The notes: a model not told the origin generated them from the letters alone. 64,000 nucleotides of DNA from Cerasicoccus maritimus (GCA_031296935.1 JAVDPD010000028.1:1-64000); one strand, 5' to 3'. Shown: positions 49,771 to 62,700, numbered from the stretch's first letter. Made by a program: numbers and translations.

Positions 49771-49806
49771 AATTGTTACTGTGAACAATTTGGCGCGATT
49801 TACAAT
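49771..49806 (+). promoter_or_regulatory. Divergent control region with LacI-type operator candidate
   Basis: AATTGTT-ACTGTG-AACAATT at 49771-49790 is a perfect 7-bp inverted repeat between the lacI-type gene (GTG 49770) and the divergent gene (ATG 49835). TACAAT at 49801-49806 is a fair -10 box for the plus-strand gene, so a protein bound to the palindrome would cover its -35 region. Binding by the neighbouring LacI-type protein is inferred. Confidence 0.5.
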
Positions 49807-49834
49807 GCGCATTTTGAAATGCAGGCTGAGAAAC

Positions 49835-51235
49835 ATGGAAAACACCACCCCTTCACACACGGTCCCGGCCAACGTTTCCGGCGTCGTCCCCTCACTGGCC
49901 CAAGTCGCGGACTTTGGCCCACCGCAATCCGAAGTAGGCATCGGCTGCCTGATGCCGTGGCTCGGCAAGTTGTACATTTTGAACTACGTCTCCCACCGCA
50001 GCAATACCGGCACCGGTGTCGGATTGCGCGTCGTCGAGGGCGACTTCTCGATGAGCATTCACCCGGCCGCCGTCGATGGCACCTATGCAAACCGCTACGT
50101 GCACTCGCCCAGCAGCCAGATGATCATCGGGCCACACGTGATCGACACCAAGCACAACGTGCGCACGGTCGAGGCGTTGATCGACATTCGCCTTTGCGGC
50201 ACGGCCACTCACCTCACCGATCCCGACAACCTCGTTTACATGCTTGGCATGGAAGGCGAGCTGTTCGAGCTCAACGTGCACACACTGGAGTCGAAGCTGA
50301 TCTTTGACCTCACCCAGGAGCTCGGCACGCCCGGCGAAGGTTCCTGTCATTTCAAGGATTGCTACACGAACCACGACCGACTCGTCATCACTAACAACGA
50401 TTACAACGGCGACGACTTCGAAGGCAAACGCAACGAGGGCACCCTCGCTGAATACGACGGCAAGTCGTGGAAAGTCCTTGAGCGCAAGCCGTTCATCTGC
50501 GTCAACGGACTGAGCTATTTCGGCGGCACGATTTTCGCTAATGGCTGGGACCGCGCGTCTGCTATTCTCAAGGTCTACACGAAAGACGACGACCAGTGGA
50601 CGACCTACCGTTTACCCAAGGCATCGCATTGTTTCGATCACAAGTGGCAAACCGAGTGGCCACGCATTCGCTCCACCGAACACGAGCGCTTGCTCATGGA
50701 TCACCACGGCATGTGGTATGAACTGTCGCCGTGGGCATTCGGCAACCGCGTTTGGGGCATTCGTCCGATCTCCACGCACCTCTGGGTACATGGCGACTTC
50801 TGCTCGTGGAAGGGCATGTTTGTAATCGGCGCCGACAACACCAGCCACGAAGGCGGAGGCAACCTGCAATGCGCCGAACCGCAGTCCGGCATTTGGATGG
50901 GCAAAACCGACGACCTCTGGAACCTCGGCAAACCGACTGGTTGGGGCGGCCCGTGGTGGGAAACCGAAGTCGCAGCCGACGAGGCATCCGACCCGTATTT
51001 AATGACCGGCTTCGATAAGAAGGTCCTCCACCTGAGCCACGAATCGGACGGCCCCATCAGCTTCGATGTGGAAATCGATTTTCAAGGCAACGGCAAGTGG
51101 AAGACCTACCAGACCATCGAAGTGCCTGCCAACGGCTACACGCCACACGTCTTCCCTGAAGGCTTCAGTGCGCATTGGGTCCGCATCGTCGCGAAGAGCG
51201 TCTGCACCGCCACGGCGCAACTTCACTACACCTAA
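49835..51235 (+). CDS. Conserved protein of unknown function, beta-propeller-like
   Basis: 466 residues, no signal peptide. The sequence alternates short beta-type stretches with Trp- and Asp-rich turns (GKLYILNYVSHRSNTGTGVGL; RYVHSPSSQMIIGPHVIDTKHNVR; DNLVYMLGMEGELFELNVHT; LSYFGGTIFANGWDRASAILKV; ISTHLWVHGDFCSWKGMFVIGADN), which fits a multi-blade beta-propeller, and ends in a small beta domain (ISFDVEIDFQGNGKWKTYQTIEV). No enzyme motif is recognised. The ATG at 49835 is used. Its divergence from a LacI-type repressor and the following DUF1080 gene suggest a role in carbohydrate use. A 23-bp gap separates it from the convergent DUF1080 stop. Confidence 0.65.
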   Translation: MENTTPSHTVPANVSGVVPSLAQVADFGPPQSEVGIGCLMPWLGKLYILNYVSHRSNTGTGVGLRVVEGDFSMSIHPAAVDGTYANRYVHSPSSQMIIGPHVIDTKHNVRTVEALIDIRLCGTATHLTDPDNLVYMLGMEGELFELNVHTLESKLIFDLTQELGTPGEGSCHFKDCYTNHDRLVITNNDYNGDDFEGKRNEGTLAEYDGKSWKVLERKPFICVNGLSYFGGTIFANGWDRASAILKVYTKDDDQWTTYRLPKASHCFDHKWQTEWPRIRSTEHERLLMDHHGMWYELSPWAFGNRVWGIRPISTHLWVHGDFCSWKGMFVIGADNTSHEGGGNLQCAEPQSGIWMGKTDDLWNLGKPTGWGGPWWETEVAADEASDPYLMTGFDKKVLHLSHESDGPISFDVEIDFQGNGKWKTYQTIEVPANGYTPHVFPEGFSAHWVRIVAKSVCTATAQLHYT

Positions 51236-51256
51236 CGGATCAAGTTTGCTGAGCGC

Positions 51257-51907
51257 CTATTGCTTCAGCTGAATATTCCGAAAACGAACGGGGGCGCCTT
51301 CGCTTTGCAGAGCGATGGCACCTTTGCTCGGTTCGACCTTGCTGATCTGGTTAACCGTCTGTCCGTTGACGATCACCGTCATTTCTGCGCCCTGCGCAAT
51401 GACCTCCAGGGTGTTCCATTCGCCCACGGGCTTATCGGCTGTTTCCTTGCGATCCAAGCGCGTCACGGGCACGCCCGGCGCCACAAACATCGAGCCCTCC
51501 CCCACGAATCCAGGTAGTTGACCAATGGCGTAAATATCACCCGCCATGCCATGCTGAAGCTGCACCTCGATGCTGCTCGGCCACGTGCGGAAGCCACTCG
51601 TCGCCGGCAAAGCATGGAGCAAGACGCCGCTATTGCCGCCGGTTTCGGAGTCCCACTTCCACTCGAGCGTCAAGGTGTAGTCGCTGACATTTTCCGCGAG
51701 TATCAGGTAGCCGCGCGGCTTGCCGCTGCAGACCAACTCCCCTGCCTCTATCGTCCAGGCATGCCCACTATCGAGCTGCTTTTCGCCGTCGTAAAAGCTC
51801 AACTCGACCAAGGGGCCCTGGGGGAGCGTTTGGGTATCGGCGCTGGCCGCGCAAGAGAACATCTCCGCCAAAACTATGGCAACCGAACAAAAGCAGGTGT
51901 TTCGCAT
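51257..51907 (-). CDS. DUF1080 / 3-keto-disaccharide hydrolase domain protein
   Basis: 216 residues: an N-terminal signal peptide (cleavage near AASA), then the concanavalin-like DUF1080 fold: HAWTIEAGELVCSG, RGYLILAENVSDYTLTLEWKWD, GNSGVLLHA, WPSSIEVQLQHGMAGDIYAIG, GEWNTLEVIAQGAEMTVIVNGQTVNQ, and GAIALQSEGAPVRFRNIQLKQ at the end. This is the exact layout of the family, common in Verrucomicrobia and Planctomycetes, some members of which cleave 3-keto-disaccharides. It is exported. Convergent with the propeller-like gene. Confidence 0.9.
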   Translation of the reverse strand: MRNTCFCSVAIVLAEMFSCAASADTQTLPQGPLVELSFYDGEKQLDSGHAWTIEAGELVCSGKPRGYLILAENVSDYTLTLEWKWDSETGGNSGVLLHALPATSGFRTWPSSIEVQLQHGMAGDIYAIGQLPGFVGEGSMFVAPGVPVTRLDRKETADKPVGEWNTLEVIAQGAEMTVIVNGQTVNQISKVEPSKGAIALQSEGAPVRFRNIQLKQ

Positions 51908-51958
51908 GCGCCAGACTATGGCGTTAGATAGCAGCGGTTAAAAGGGAAATCCGAGCGT

Positions 51959-53734
51959 TTAGCACGTCTTTGCCGCGACTTTCTTGCGCCGGCGATAGTA
52001 GTCTCCAACGCCGAGCAATAACAAGGTTCCGCCAAAGGCGTATGTGGAGGGCTCGGGAATGACCCCTGGCACGATCTCTCCAGTGCTCAGAATGTAGGCG
52101 TCGTAAATACCCGGCTCCAGGCCATAGGGATTTACAAACTTGATCTTGCTCAGCTGATCCGCAGTTAGGCCCGAGCTATCCGTGCCGATGTAAAACTGGT
52201 CGGTGCCGCCCCCACCGGTGCCGGTTACAATGTTGTAAGCATTGCCAGACCATTCCGTGATGAGCAAAGTTTCGGAGCTCGACCAATCGATGCCCGAGCT
52301 ATCCGCAAAGGAAATGATGGTGCTCGTGGAGTCGCCAGTGAAATTCATTTCGGAGTCCGCACTGAGCGTGAGGCTAAGTGTGCCCAGGCTTTCATTAACG
52401 TTGTTGAGTTCAATGTAGCCACTGCTGTAGTTAACCGTCGTCGTGCTGCCAAACTGGACATCGGAAGCGGGCGTAGTTTCAGAAACAATCAACGAGCCGC
52501 CCTCGATGCTGATATTAGTCGTGCCACCGCTGTTAAAGCCAAGGCGCGGATTCGTGCCCGTGCCTTCCAGTTCTAGCGTGCCACTTTGCAAGGCCAGTGT
52601 TCCATCGATTTCACCAGTCTGCGAACCCGCGAGCACCAATGTGCCACCGCCTGTCAGGTTAACATCCTGAGTGCTCGAAATCGCGGTTTCGATCGTTGCG
52701 GTATTACCACTGTAAACATTGATAAACGCGGTATCGATCATACTGTTGTTACCTTCACCGTCGTCGAAGGCAATTAACTGGTCGTCAGTATCAAAAACAA
52801 TCTCACCGCCAGTCCCATGCCCGATCGTCACCGTGCCGTCCACAAAGTCCAAACCGAAAACATTCGAGCTCCCAGCCTTGGTCACGGTAAAGTCACCACT
52901 GGCCTCTCCAGTTCCACCGTCATTCGCGGAAAAAGTCGCCACTTTATATTCGGTATAGGCACCGGTCGAAACATTGCCCGTAGGATCATCACTCCAATTG
53001 GTATTGGTGCTGTTCCATGTGCCTGCCGCATCACCACCTCCATCGTTGGTTGCGCCCGCTGTCGATCCGTTAATGTCCCAATAAACCCCAGCAGTGAAAC
53101 CCGCCGTTTGCACGTGGTATGAAGTGGGCGATTCATAGATACTACCGCCACCGGTGTCAGCGCCGCTATCCACCGATCCCCAAACAGCCGTGTCGGCTGA
53201 GCTTACGTACCAGGAGCGGGTAGTCGTCGAGCTGCTGGCGTCTGGCATTTGCCATGCGGCGTCGATACTACTGGAACCGTCAATCAACTGTGTATAGAGC
53301 GCCCACTGTGTGGTCGTATCCATCGAATCCACATCATTTTCGTTGTAGATCCAAACATAGGCCTGCTGACCAGCGGCAAAGGTGTAGCTGCTATCGGCGC
53401 CTGTATAGGTGGAGGTCGTTTGCTGGCTGGAATCCAGCCCGGCACTATCCAGATAGAGCCCGACATTAGTTGCCCCAGCTGTATAGAAAAACGGATCACC
53501 ATCAAAAGCATGCCAGTTGTCTGCCCATTCATCTATGTTGTCCGCCGTCGGCACAAAGCTGCCAAAGGTGCCGAGTTCATAGGTGTACCCATTGCTAGGT
53601 GACGGAATCGACGTGCCATCCTGCTGCACGATACGATTGAAGGAAATTCCCGTCCCCCAATTGATCGTAATCTGGGCGACTAACGCACTCGGCAAGAGGA
53701 AGAGGATTGCTAGATATGTTCTTTTAAAAATCAC
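51959..53734 (-). CDS. PEP-CTERM protein with beta-helix-like repeats
   Basis: 591 residues from GTG 53734: a signal peptide (KRTYLAILFLLPSALVAQ), a first domain of about 200 residues shared with small PEP-CTERM proteins (INWGTGISFNRIVQQDG ... QQAYVWIYNENDVDS), then a beta-helix-like part resembling autotransporter-associated repeats (FVDGTVTIGHGTGGEIVFD ... LTGGGTLVLAGSQTGEIDGTLALQSGTLELEGTG), and a tail IPEPSTYAFGGTLLLLGVGDYYRRRKKVAAKTC. It is an exosortase substrate, presumably exposed at the cell surface. It starts 16 bp after the stop of the giant gene on the same strand; a start at 53788 inside that gene is less likely since the signal peptide begins after it. Confidence 0.8.
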   Translation of the reverse strand: MIFKRTYLAILFLLPSALVAQITINWGTGISFNRIVQQDGTSIPSPSNGYTYELGTFGSFVPTADNIDEWADNWHAFDGDPFFYTAGATNVGLYLDSAGLDSSQQTTSTYTGADSSYTFAAGQQAYVWIYNENDVDSMDTTTQWALYTQLIDGSSSIDAAWQMPDASSSTTTRSWYVSSADTAVWGSVDSGADTGGGSIYESPTSYHVQTAGFTAGVYWDINGSTAGATNDGGGDAAGTWNSTNTNWSDDPTGNVSTGAYTEYKVATFSANDGGTGEASGDFTVTKAGSSNVFGLDFVDGTVTIGHGTGGEIVFDTDDQLIAFDDGEGNNSMIDTAFINVYSGNTATIETAISSTQDVNLTGGGTLVLAGSQTGEIDGTLALQSGTLELEGTGTNPRLGFNSGGTTNISIEGGSLIVSETTPASDVQFGSTTTVNYSSGYIELNNVNESLGTLSLTLSADSEMNFTGDSTSTIISFADSSGIDWSSSETLLITEWSGNAYNIVTGTGGGGTDQFYIGTDSSGLTADQLSKIKFVNPYGLEPGIYDAYILSTGEIVPGVIPEPSTYAFGGTLLLLGVGDYYRRRKKVAAKTC

Positions 53735-53750
53735 TGTAGCAGGAAAGTCA

Positions 53751-56700
53751 TCAAGGCGTGGGCTCGGGGACGATGAGCACAGTCTCATCGCCCTCGGGTA
53801 GCTTAATCAGGCTCGCACGGTCACTGCGGAATTGCAGCGTATTGGGCGAATCATTGAGGTTCGTAAAGGGTGGTCCACCAACTTCAGCATAGTCGATCCA
53901 TGCATCCTCGGTGTCATCGAAGAGGAAGAATACTGTGGCGCGACCATCTATTTCTGGATCAGTGTCCCAGAGTAGGATTTCCGCAGCGTTATCCGGGTCT
54001 GCCCCCGCCTGGAATACACTGGAGGTCATGCCGCGACCGTTTTGCCCGTCGTCTGCGCCATCCACGGGCACCTGGGTGACAGGATAGAGAGCACCAATGA
54101 GGTTATACCCAGCAATGGTTGGGTCGCCGCCATTGTCGTTGAGCACAACTGCGGAATCATGGTTTCTCACCTTACCGTAAGCGTAGATCTTCGAGGCTTC
54201 CTGACGGGAAATAATCACAAAGCCCGTCGCAGGATCGATAGTCAAACTGCCCTGATCTTCGAATGGATAAAGCTGGTCCTCACGCACCCAATAGGCACCC
54301 TCTGTCACGCCAAAGAATGCCCACTCGGGACCATAATACCCCAGCATGAAGGCTTCGTATTCAGGTATGGAGCGGCGGTTATTGAAGATGTAAATGTGAG
54401 TCGCCAAGTTCGGGTCTCCGCTGTCCTGACCAACGAACGTGCTATCCTTATCAAAGAGCTCATCAAATGTGCGGTAGCGGCGAATCTTAATGTCGGCACC
54501 CGTGAGTGCAGGCATGTCGTTAGCGGTGTTGAAAGTATCTCCGCCAGTTGGGGAATAGATATCGGTATCAGTGGTGAGTGTCACTTCGTCAACATCGCCG
54601 CTGGCGATTTCAAAGCGGTGCCCTTCAAAAGCGCCACTAGCCACCTCCACGTAGTAACCTCCGCCATTGACCAGCGCCCCGAGGTCAGAGCCATTGGCCG
54701 TGCTACCCAAGTCAAGGATCTGCCCCGCAACGGCATCTACCGTGCCGCAGAAGACTTCATCCATCGTAAACGGATTGCTCCAGGAGTTGGCCTCCGCCAG
54801 CTCCATCTGAGTAGCCTGCCAACCATAGACTTGCGTGTAGAGCGTTGTCGCGCCAGTAGTCACGGCTAAGCGCACGAGGCCGAAATCGGTAGAGTTAAAG
54901 CCCGATGCAGCTTGTATGTTACCGTAGGTAATTGTTTCAAAACTGCCGTTGTCTATGCTGGTGAATGGCGCCGATACCGAGCTATTGGCTGGAATAGTTG
55001 CGATAGTGAACCAAGTGCCCAACAAGTCATTGGTGCCCTCCAACGTGTAGCTAACGTTGAGCAGATTATTCGGACGCGAGAAGACGACATCAAAACGCCC
55101 AGTAGATGCATCGATCAACTGCAAGCGCAATAGACCGTTGGCGAGGACGCCCGTGCTGGTGTCGCCATTAAGTGCGAGTTCGAGGAAGTCGGATTCGCAA
55201 TCGCTATCGCTGTTAGCCGTGGCACTAGAATCAAAGAATGACGTGCTGCTAGTAATAGAGCCACCACTGGTCACCACTATACCCGTGATGATCGCATTAT
55301 CATTGGCGCCATCGTCGTCACCAGTACTGTAGTAGCCACTGGGATCAGTTTCGCGGATGATGTAAGTTCCAACCGGCACAGAGGCAAATGCGTAATCGCC
55401 ATTTACATCGCTGGTAGCCGGAAAGTCATAAACAATGTCTACGCCATCGATGAGGCCGTTACCGTTCGCATCAAGAATCAAATCGATAGTTGCGTTGGCC
55501 AAACCTGGCTCACCGCTATCATAATCACCGCTCAGGTTGAGGTCGTCGTATACCGTGCCGGAGATCGATCCATATTCAGCCTCAAGGAAAATCAGACTGG
55601 TGAGGGTATCGCCATTACTGGCTAGGCTCAGCGCATTCTCGTCACCAATAACGTTGTTGATCGTATTATTAAATCCGTCTGTGTCCGAAACGCTGATGTA
55701 ACCGACTGGCTGATTGAGCTGCACAACGCGATAATCGCCCAGCGGCAGGTTCTCAAAGCTGAAGGTGCCCAAGCCATCCGTTGTCGACTCCGGTTCTTGC
55801 ACACCGGCCGTGTTTGGATCGGTGTCGATTGTTGAGCCGTCAGCGTTTCGCAAGGTAATGACAATACCAGCAAGTCCTACATCACCCACACCATTGCCAT
55901 CGGCATCTGCCAAAACTTGCCCCGAAATCACGCCCACGTTGACTGCATCAAATACCGATGATGTCAGCGGCGATGTTTGCTGGACACTAGTGTAAGATGC
56001 AGTGTTGTTGATCGAAGAGACGTCGGGAAAATCGTTAACCGTAACTGCGTATGTAATGGTGAGAGTGTCACCAGCATTCATATCAATATCGTCCGCAGCG
56101 GTAATTAACTGACCTGCTGTAGTTGGGTCACCTGCATCGTCAGTTATCGTAAAGACTGAATTGGCGACAATCTCTATTTCGTTCACCGACATGTAACCGG
56201 TAAACCCATTACCAGTAAGGCGGATCACGCTGTTCGCGCCGATCAAAGCAGACGGTATGTCAACGGCAAGTTGGGATGGGTTGGTACCAAGCGCACCGAC
56301 CAACTGATAAACTTCAGTCCAAGTCGAACCATTGTTTCCGGATACTTCTATCGTGAAGGTATCCGTCCCATTTATCGTGTTGTATTGCTGAAGATTAATA
56401 TTGATCGTCGCCGACGTCATTGAGGTCAGATCGATCGGGCGTTGCAGGGTGTAATCGCCCCCGCCCAGTCCGGTCCAGAAAAGATCTTCGTAACTGCCTC
56501 CATCAATCTGAATGCCTCCAGCAGCAGGATTGTCTCCTGACTCCGATCCGCCTTCCGTCCAGGAGCCTGACCAAGTATCGCTACCAAAACTATTACTGTA
56601 GGATTGGGTCGAGAAGTCATCCAGGTATTCCAAACCACCAGCGTCTCCAGACCAGGTGTAGCTGGCGCTGTCGGCTACGTAAGTTGTGCCAGCAGGTAGT

Positions 56701-59700
56701 AAGTCCGTAATCGTTACGTTCTCCTGCACCGATCCGGTATTATTTGTGATGACGATTGTGTAGTTGACCGTGTCACCGGGATCGAGGTCCCCTGCAGCAT
56801 CCGAAGTCTTCACCACATCGATCAACGCCGTTTGCTGTTGATAGCCAAAGTCCACATCGGTTTGGTCGGTATTATCACCCAAGGTTACCTCGACCGGAAC
56901 GCTAGTCGTCGCATTATAGGCCGGCGGCCCGGGCAAAGTGCTTTCGTCGACTCGAACGTCGTAATCTCCGGCATCAAGATTCGGGAAAGTATAGTCGCCA
57001 TTGGCGTCTGTATCTGCGGTCGGCTCGTTTAAGTCGAAAACACCATTCTCGTTAAGGTCGAGGTAAACGGTGATGCCGCTCAAACCGCTTTCACCACCAC
57101 CCTGTGACTGATCACCATCGGCGTCATCCCATACACGCCCCGTTACACTGGATGTTTGCGTGGTCAACAAAGTATCGCTGGCGCTAGCGTCAAGCAAGTT
57201 GGCAAATTCATCTTCAGCATCGTCAACAATGGCTGAATTGGCAACGGGATTCGACTCGCCAATGACTCGGAACGTAATCGTTAAGTCGGTTGACTCACCG
57301 GAGTTAAGCGATCCCAAATCATCCCATACAATCGAGCCGCGTGTTACTGAGCTGGGCAAGATAGATGCGGAAACGTACTCAATGTGGTCAGCATTGTAGC
57401 TATCTTCCAGCGGTAGTGTGAGGACGTTGGTATTGCCATCGTTGGCAATACTTATTGTGTAGGTCGCCAAGTCACCATAACTCAGGGTAACAGCGCCGCC
57501 ATCCAAACTCTTGGTGACTGATAGATTCGGGCCCTGATTACCATCGAGGAAGTAATTGCCCGCATAGGTGGTGTTTGGCGCAGCTGTGATGCTGATCTGG
57601 TTGTCATTCGCACCATCGGTGTCTGCGGTGCTCAGGTAATTCGCTGGATCCGTTTCAAGCAAAACATAATCCCCCGCTGGCACAGAGAAGCTGAAATTAC
57701 CCGATCCATCCGTAACAGCCGTGTCGACCAAATCTTCGCTAAAGTCCACAAGGCCGTTTTGATTAGCGTCATTGTAGAGCTCCACCGTGACGCCGCTAAT
57801 ACCGGAATCAGCGTCACCCGTGTCTCCGTCGCTATCGGTGTCATCGCGCACCTGGCCGCTAATCGTCGCCGGAATGCCGTCGATAAAGTCGATGTTCGTT
57901 TCGTCCACACCAGCTCCCAACGCAATGAGCGTGATGCTGGCGTCGCCACCGTCGGAGTCACTCACCGAGACGTAGCCCGAGGCGTCCTCGGCTACGATCT
58001 GGTAAACGCCCGGGCGTAAATTCCCGAAGCTAAAGGCACCGCCTCCAGCGGTAGTTACTTCAACATCCACGCCATCGAATACACCATTGCTATTACGGTC
58101 GATGAAGACACGCACACCGTCGATACCAACATCGCCAGTACCATCGCCATCGGTATCGTCATAGACCACACCGGAAATGCTGCCTGGCAAAAGTTCCTCA
58201 GTAAAATAGTAGCCAGTATTCAACCCGATGCCAACGGTGATCAACGTCACGTCGCCAATGCGGTTAACCAAGCCGCCGTCCGACGAACCTACACTCTGAT
58301 AGCCACTTGGCTGCACTTGGCGTACGATATATGAAGTCCCAGCAACAAGGTCAGTAAAGAAGAACTGGCCGGATATATTTGAGGTCGTCGTCGTGGCTTG
58401 TACGCCAACGGTCTCGGAATCACTGTCAATTGAATTCCCTGACGAATCCAGTAGCTCCAACACGACATTGGCGATGCCAATATCTCCAACTCCGTCGCCA
58501 TTATAGTCCTCGTAAACATAACCAACAATTGTCGCAGGCTGCTGCTCAATGAAGGTGTTGCCGCTCGTAGTGACGTCGTCCGTGATGACGATTAGCGTCA
58601 CGTCACCGAGAATATTTTCGTCTCCACCGTCATCGGCGCTCGCAACGCTAAAGTAGCCACTCGGCTGCGTTTGCTTCACTTGGTAGCTACCCGGCACCAC
58701 ACCTTCGAAGCTGTAGGCACCATCGCTGTCCGTTGTGGTAACGGTGATTTGAACGCCTGGTAAATCGGTGTCGCTGTCGATCGAATTACCCGATGAATCC
58801 AGCAGCTCGACAGTCACGTTTTCAATGCCCAAGTTGCCATTACCATCGCCCGTGGTATCTTCGAGCACGTAACCGCTGAGGATACCCTGAGCAGGATTGT
58901 AAATGTCGTTCGTGACGCTGGAGTCGGTCGGCGTCAGTTGTTGGTCACTCACCACACTGGCGGTGTTGGTAATAGAGACGCCCGCCGGATCATCGACAAC
59001 CTTCACCTTGTAGGTAATCGTCAGGTATTGACCGTCAGCGAGCAGGTAGTCATTGCCCAACTCGGTGTTGGTCGGGAAGTTACCCGCCGAACCTGTCTGT
59101 GATTCAGCTTCCGTCCAATCAACACTGATAACGATGTCGTCAAAATTGACCCAATCGTTGTCTTCGAGAATCCCGCTCTCGGAGTAAAAACGAATCACAG
59201 TATTCGCGGTAAAGAATCCACTGGTGATCGTGATCGGCGTTCCCTGATCCACGAAATCATTATCATTGTTTCCGTCGCCGTAAGTGCCAAGCGTCGTCCA
59301 AGGCGCTGAGCCCGTTGCGGAGATCTGCACGTCCACATCGTCATCGGCGGCATTCAGCGATACGCGGCGATAAGTGAAATCAATCGTGGCGGAATCCGCA
59401 GCCGACAGGTCAACTCCGCGACCCGCGCCATTGTCCTGGTTTTCAATCGTCAGCGCCCAAGACGGCGTGTTGGCGCCAGTGTCATTTGCGATTTCAATAT
59501 CGTCGACGTCGAAACCGTTACTCTCATCGATTTCAAACCAATTTCCAACCCACCCCGGCACACCGCCAGAGGCAATCGGCGTGCCGCCGGTTTCATCCTG
59601 CGACTCGAAATCCTCGGTAATGTTCGTCGTGTAGTTATTTTCATAACCCAACGGTGCGTTGATGCTCAAGCTGCCGGAAACAAACGTGACATCGGACGGC

Positions 59701-62700
59701 AAGGAGTCGGTGATGTCGATGCCCGTGTGCGTGCTGCCCGAGGTGTTGGACACGAGCACGGTGTAAGTAATCGTGTCACCGGGTTCGACATCGCCCGTCG
59801 CATCAGAAGTCTTTACGATGCCCAAGCCAGTGAAGGCAAAACCGGTGTCCGCCGCAACCGTCGTGGCGCTGGCGTTGACCGTGACGCTCTGTGGATCGTT
59901 GGCCGTCGTAGGCGTCGAATCCATGCCGGAGGGCAGAGTCGAAGTATCCACCTTGATTGATACCGAGCCCGTCGTTGGTATCGCCAAAACATAGTCACCG
60001 GAGCTATCTGTTATGGCGCTGACTTCATCATCGTTGTCCCCAAGGATATCGTTGGTGCCATCAGGATCGAGAATGCCATCTGAGTTTACGTCATAGAACA
60101 CCGTGACACCGCTCAAGTCGGGCTCACCCGCGTCCAGATTACCATCGCTATCCAAATCGATAAACAAGTGGCCGGCCACGCCTTGCGGCTGCTGGTAGCC
60201 AATCCCGTCAAATGTATTGATGCCCGAAGTCGCCGTGAGTGACTGTGGTTCGTTGTCCACCCCGAGGTCAGTCGTCAAAGTATAACCAGCGGGCAGCGAA
60301 GACTCATCCACGTTAACCCACACTTCGCCCGTGGCGACTTCTGCGGTGTAGCTGCCATCTGCCAGGGTGCGAATAGTCTGCACATTCCCCAGCGAATCAG
60401 TGATGATCACATCGACACCGCCAATGCCATCCTCGCCAACACCCGGCGTAGTGTCGCCATCGCCATCAACGTCGTTGAAAATGATGCCCGTCACGGTCGT
60501 CAGTTCGAGGCCGAAGTCGGCGTCCGCATCTTCGCCTGGATCAAGCGTCAGCGAGAAGTATGTCAGCGTCGGCGTGGTAATCGACAATGCGTCATCAAGG
60601 AAGTTTTCATCGATGCGAACCGTGTAAGTTCCTTCAGCGAGATTGCCGATGCGGTAAGCGCCATCGGAGTCAGTAATGTCAAACGGCTCGTTCGAATCAC
60701 GTACGCCGTCGCCATCTAGGTCAATGTAAACACGTAAACCAGCCAAACCACTTTCAACCCCATCTTGAGAGCCGCTGCCATCGTCGTCCTGCCAAACAGT
60801 GCCACTCACGCTTGCGGCGTCGGTCGTCAGGTCTTCATTGCTGTCTTCAGCTGGGGGCACGGCATCCCCATTCACATCGATTGCAAATCGCGCTTCCCCA
60901 ACGTTGAGCGCCGGATCGCACTCGCCTACGACGAGGAAGGTCAACGTGATCTGGGTAGTCGCGCCGGGTGCAAGCGTCGTAGCGCCAGCCAATAAGTCAT
61001 TCCACTGAGCCACACCTCCACCACTGGAATCCGCAGCTGGCGTAGCTGCCAAAAACTGAAGACAGGAACTGTAGTTATCCGTAAAGGGCAGCGTTTCAAT
61101 CGTGGTGTCGCCAGTGTTTTCGATATCGATCGTAAATTCTACGAGATTGCCGTAGTAGGCCGTTTGCGCACCACCTTCGAGCGACTTGGTAATGGTTAAG
61201 CCGGGATTTGTCACGGTGAGGTTTTCCGTGTCGCTGTCGGACGGATCGTTGAAGGCAGAAGTCGTGTTCGCAGTCGCAGTGCTGCTGATCGTGCCAGCGG
61301 CCGCCGAGGTGTAGGTCACGGTGACCGAAGTGCTCTCCCCTACCCCCAAGGCACCGAGGTCGTCCCAAGTCAACGTGCGCGTGCCAGTGGACACCGCATT
61401 GCTGTCCGGCGTAACCGACGCCGATACAAAAGTGAGCTCGGCATCGGCAAACGCATCCTGCAATTCAACCGTGGCGAGGTCTACATTGCCAACATTGGTC
61501 ACCGTGATTTGATAAACAACCTGATCACCGACAATCGCCGAGCCGTCCGAGGGCTCGACCAACACTTTGTCCACCACCACGCCAGCGGTATTTGGGGTGG
61601 TCAGTGGCACAGCAGCTTGATCCTGCGAGCCGTCCGTCGGATCGTCGTCGTCAAAATACGTTACCGTTAGACCGGTCCCTACGTCAGCATTAATGTCGCC
61701 ATCGTCGGCATTGGTGGTGTCCGTCGCCGAGGGGAAGAGCGCCGTAAAGATGCCCGTATTGACGCCGGTTTCCACTAGAGTAACAACATCACTGTCCCCA
61801 GAGCTCGTAGTGATGGTGACTTGCACCGTATCAATAGCGCCAGAGTCCTCGTTTTCATCGTAGTCAATCAAGCGCACGCCAATGGATTCCGCACTCGTAA
61901 AGGTGTCTGTATCGGCACCATCATTGCCCGTTGTAAACGAAATTTGGGAAGGCGTGCCACCGTCGATCCCGGCCAATGTAATGGTGCTTTGCAGCGAGTC
62001 GGATACGGTGCCTTCTGTGCCTTCGTCCGCCGAAACGGTGATCGTATAAAGGCCATCAGTTGCCGGAGTCTGCCACTCGTATTCGTAAGTCAAAGAGTCA
62101 GCATCACTGGCAATAAGTGAGGCGACTGAGCTCAAGTCACTCGGGTCAGGCGTCAGCAAATTAATACTGTTGGGATCTGTGATCTGAATACCCGGATTAC
62201 TAATATCAGAAGTGCCAAACGGGTCACTGATGGTCGTGCGGATGTAGAATTTTTGGCCGACAAACCCATCAGTAACCAGGGTTCCATCTGGGTAAGGCGC
62301 ATCATAGACATCTACATTCTCCACATCAATAACGGTCGTTGCAGGCAGTGCAATCGCACTCGGATAGGTCCCACTATCATAAAGAATGTCGAATGCGATA
62401 CCTGCGGCATTGACGAGTCCGAACTCTACTGCATCTCCCGGATCGATGGTGACATCAGCGTCCAGCGTACCACTCCAATCGAGCTGGTATAGATTCGTAG
62501 CGCCCGTAGAAATCGTCGTCACATTCGCTGTCGAATCCTGGAAAAAGCTCGTGCTGTTTACTGAAAGGTCGAGTGCGATATCCACCGTAGCGCCAAGGCT
62601 GGCCGTCGTTTCGATGTAAAGCGTAGCACCCGCTGCGCCTCCAGTCGGCATACTGAAGGTTTGGCTCATCGTAGGCGACTGAGTAAAACTCACCGCCGAT

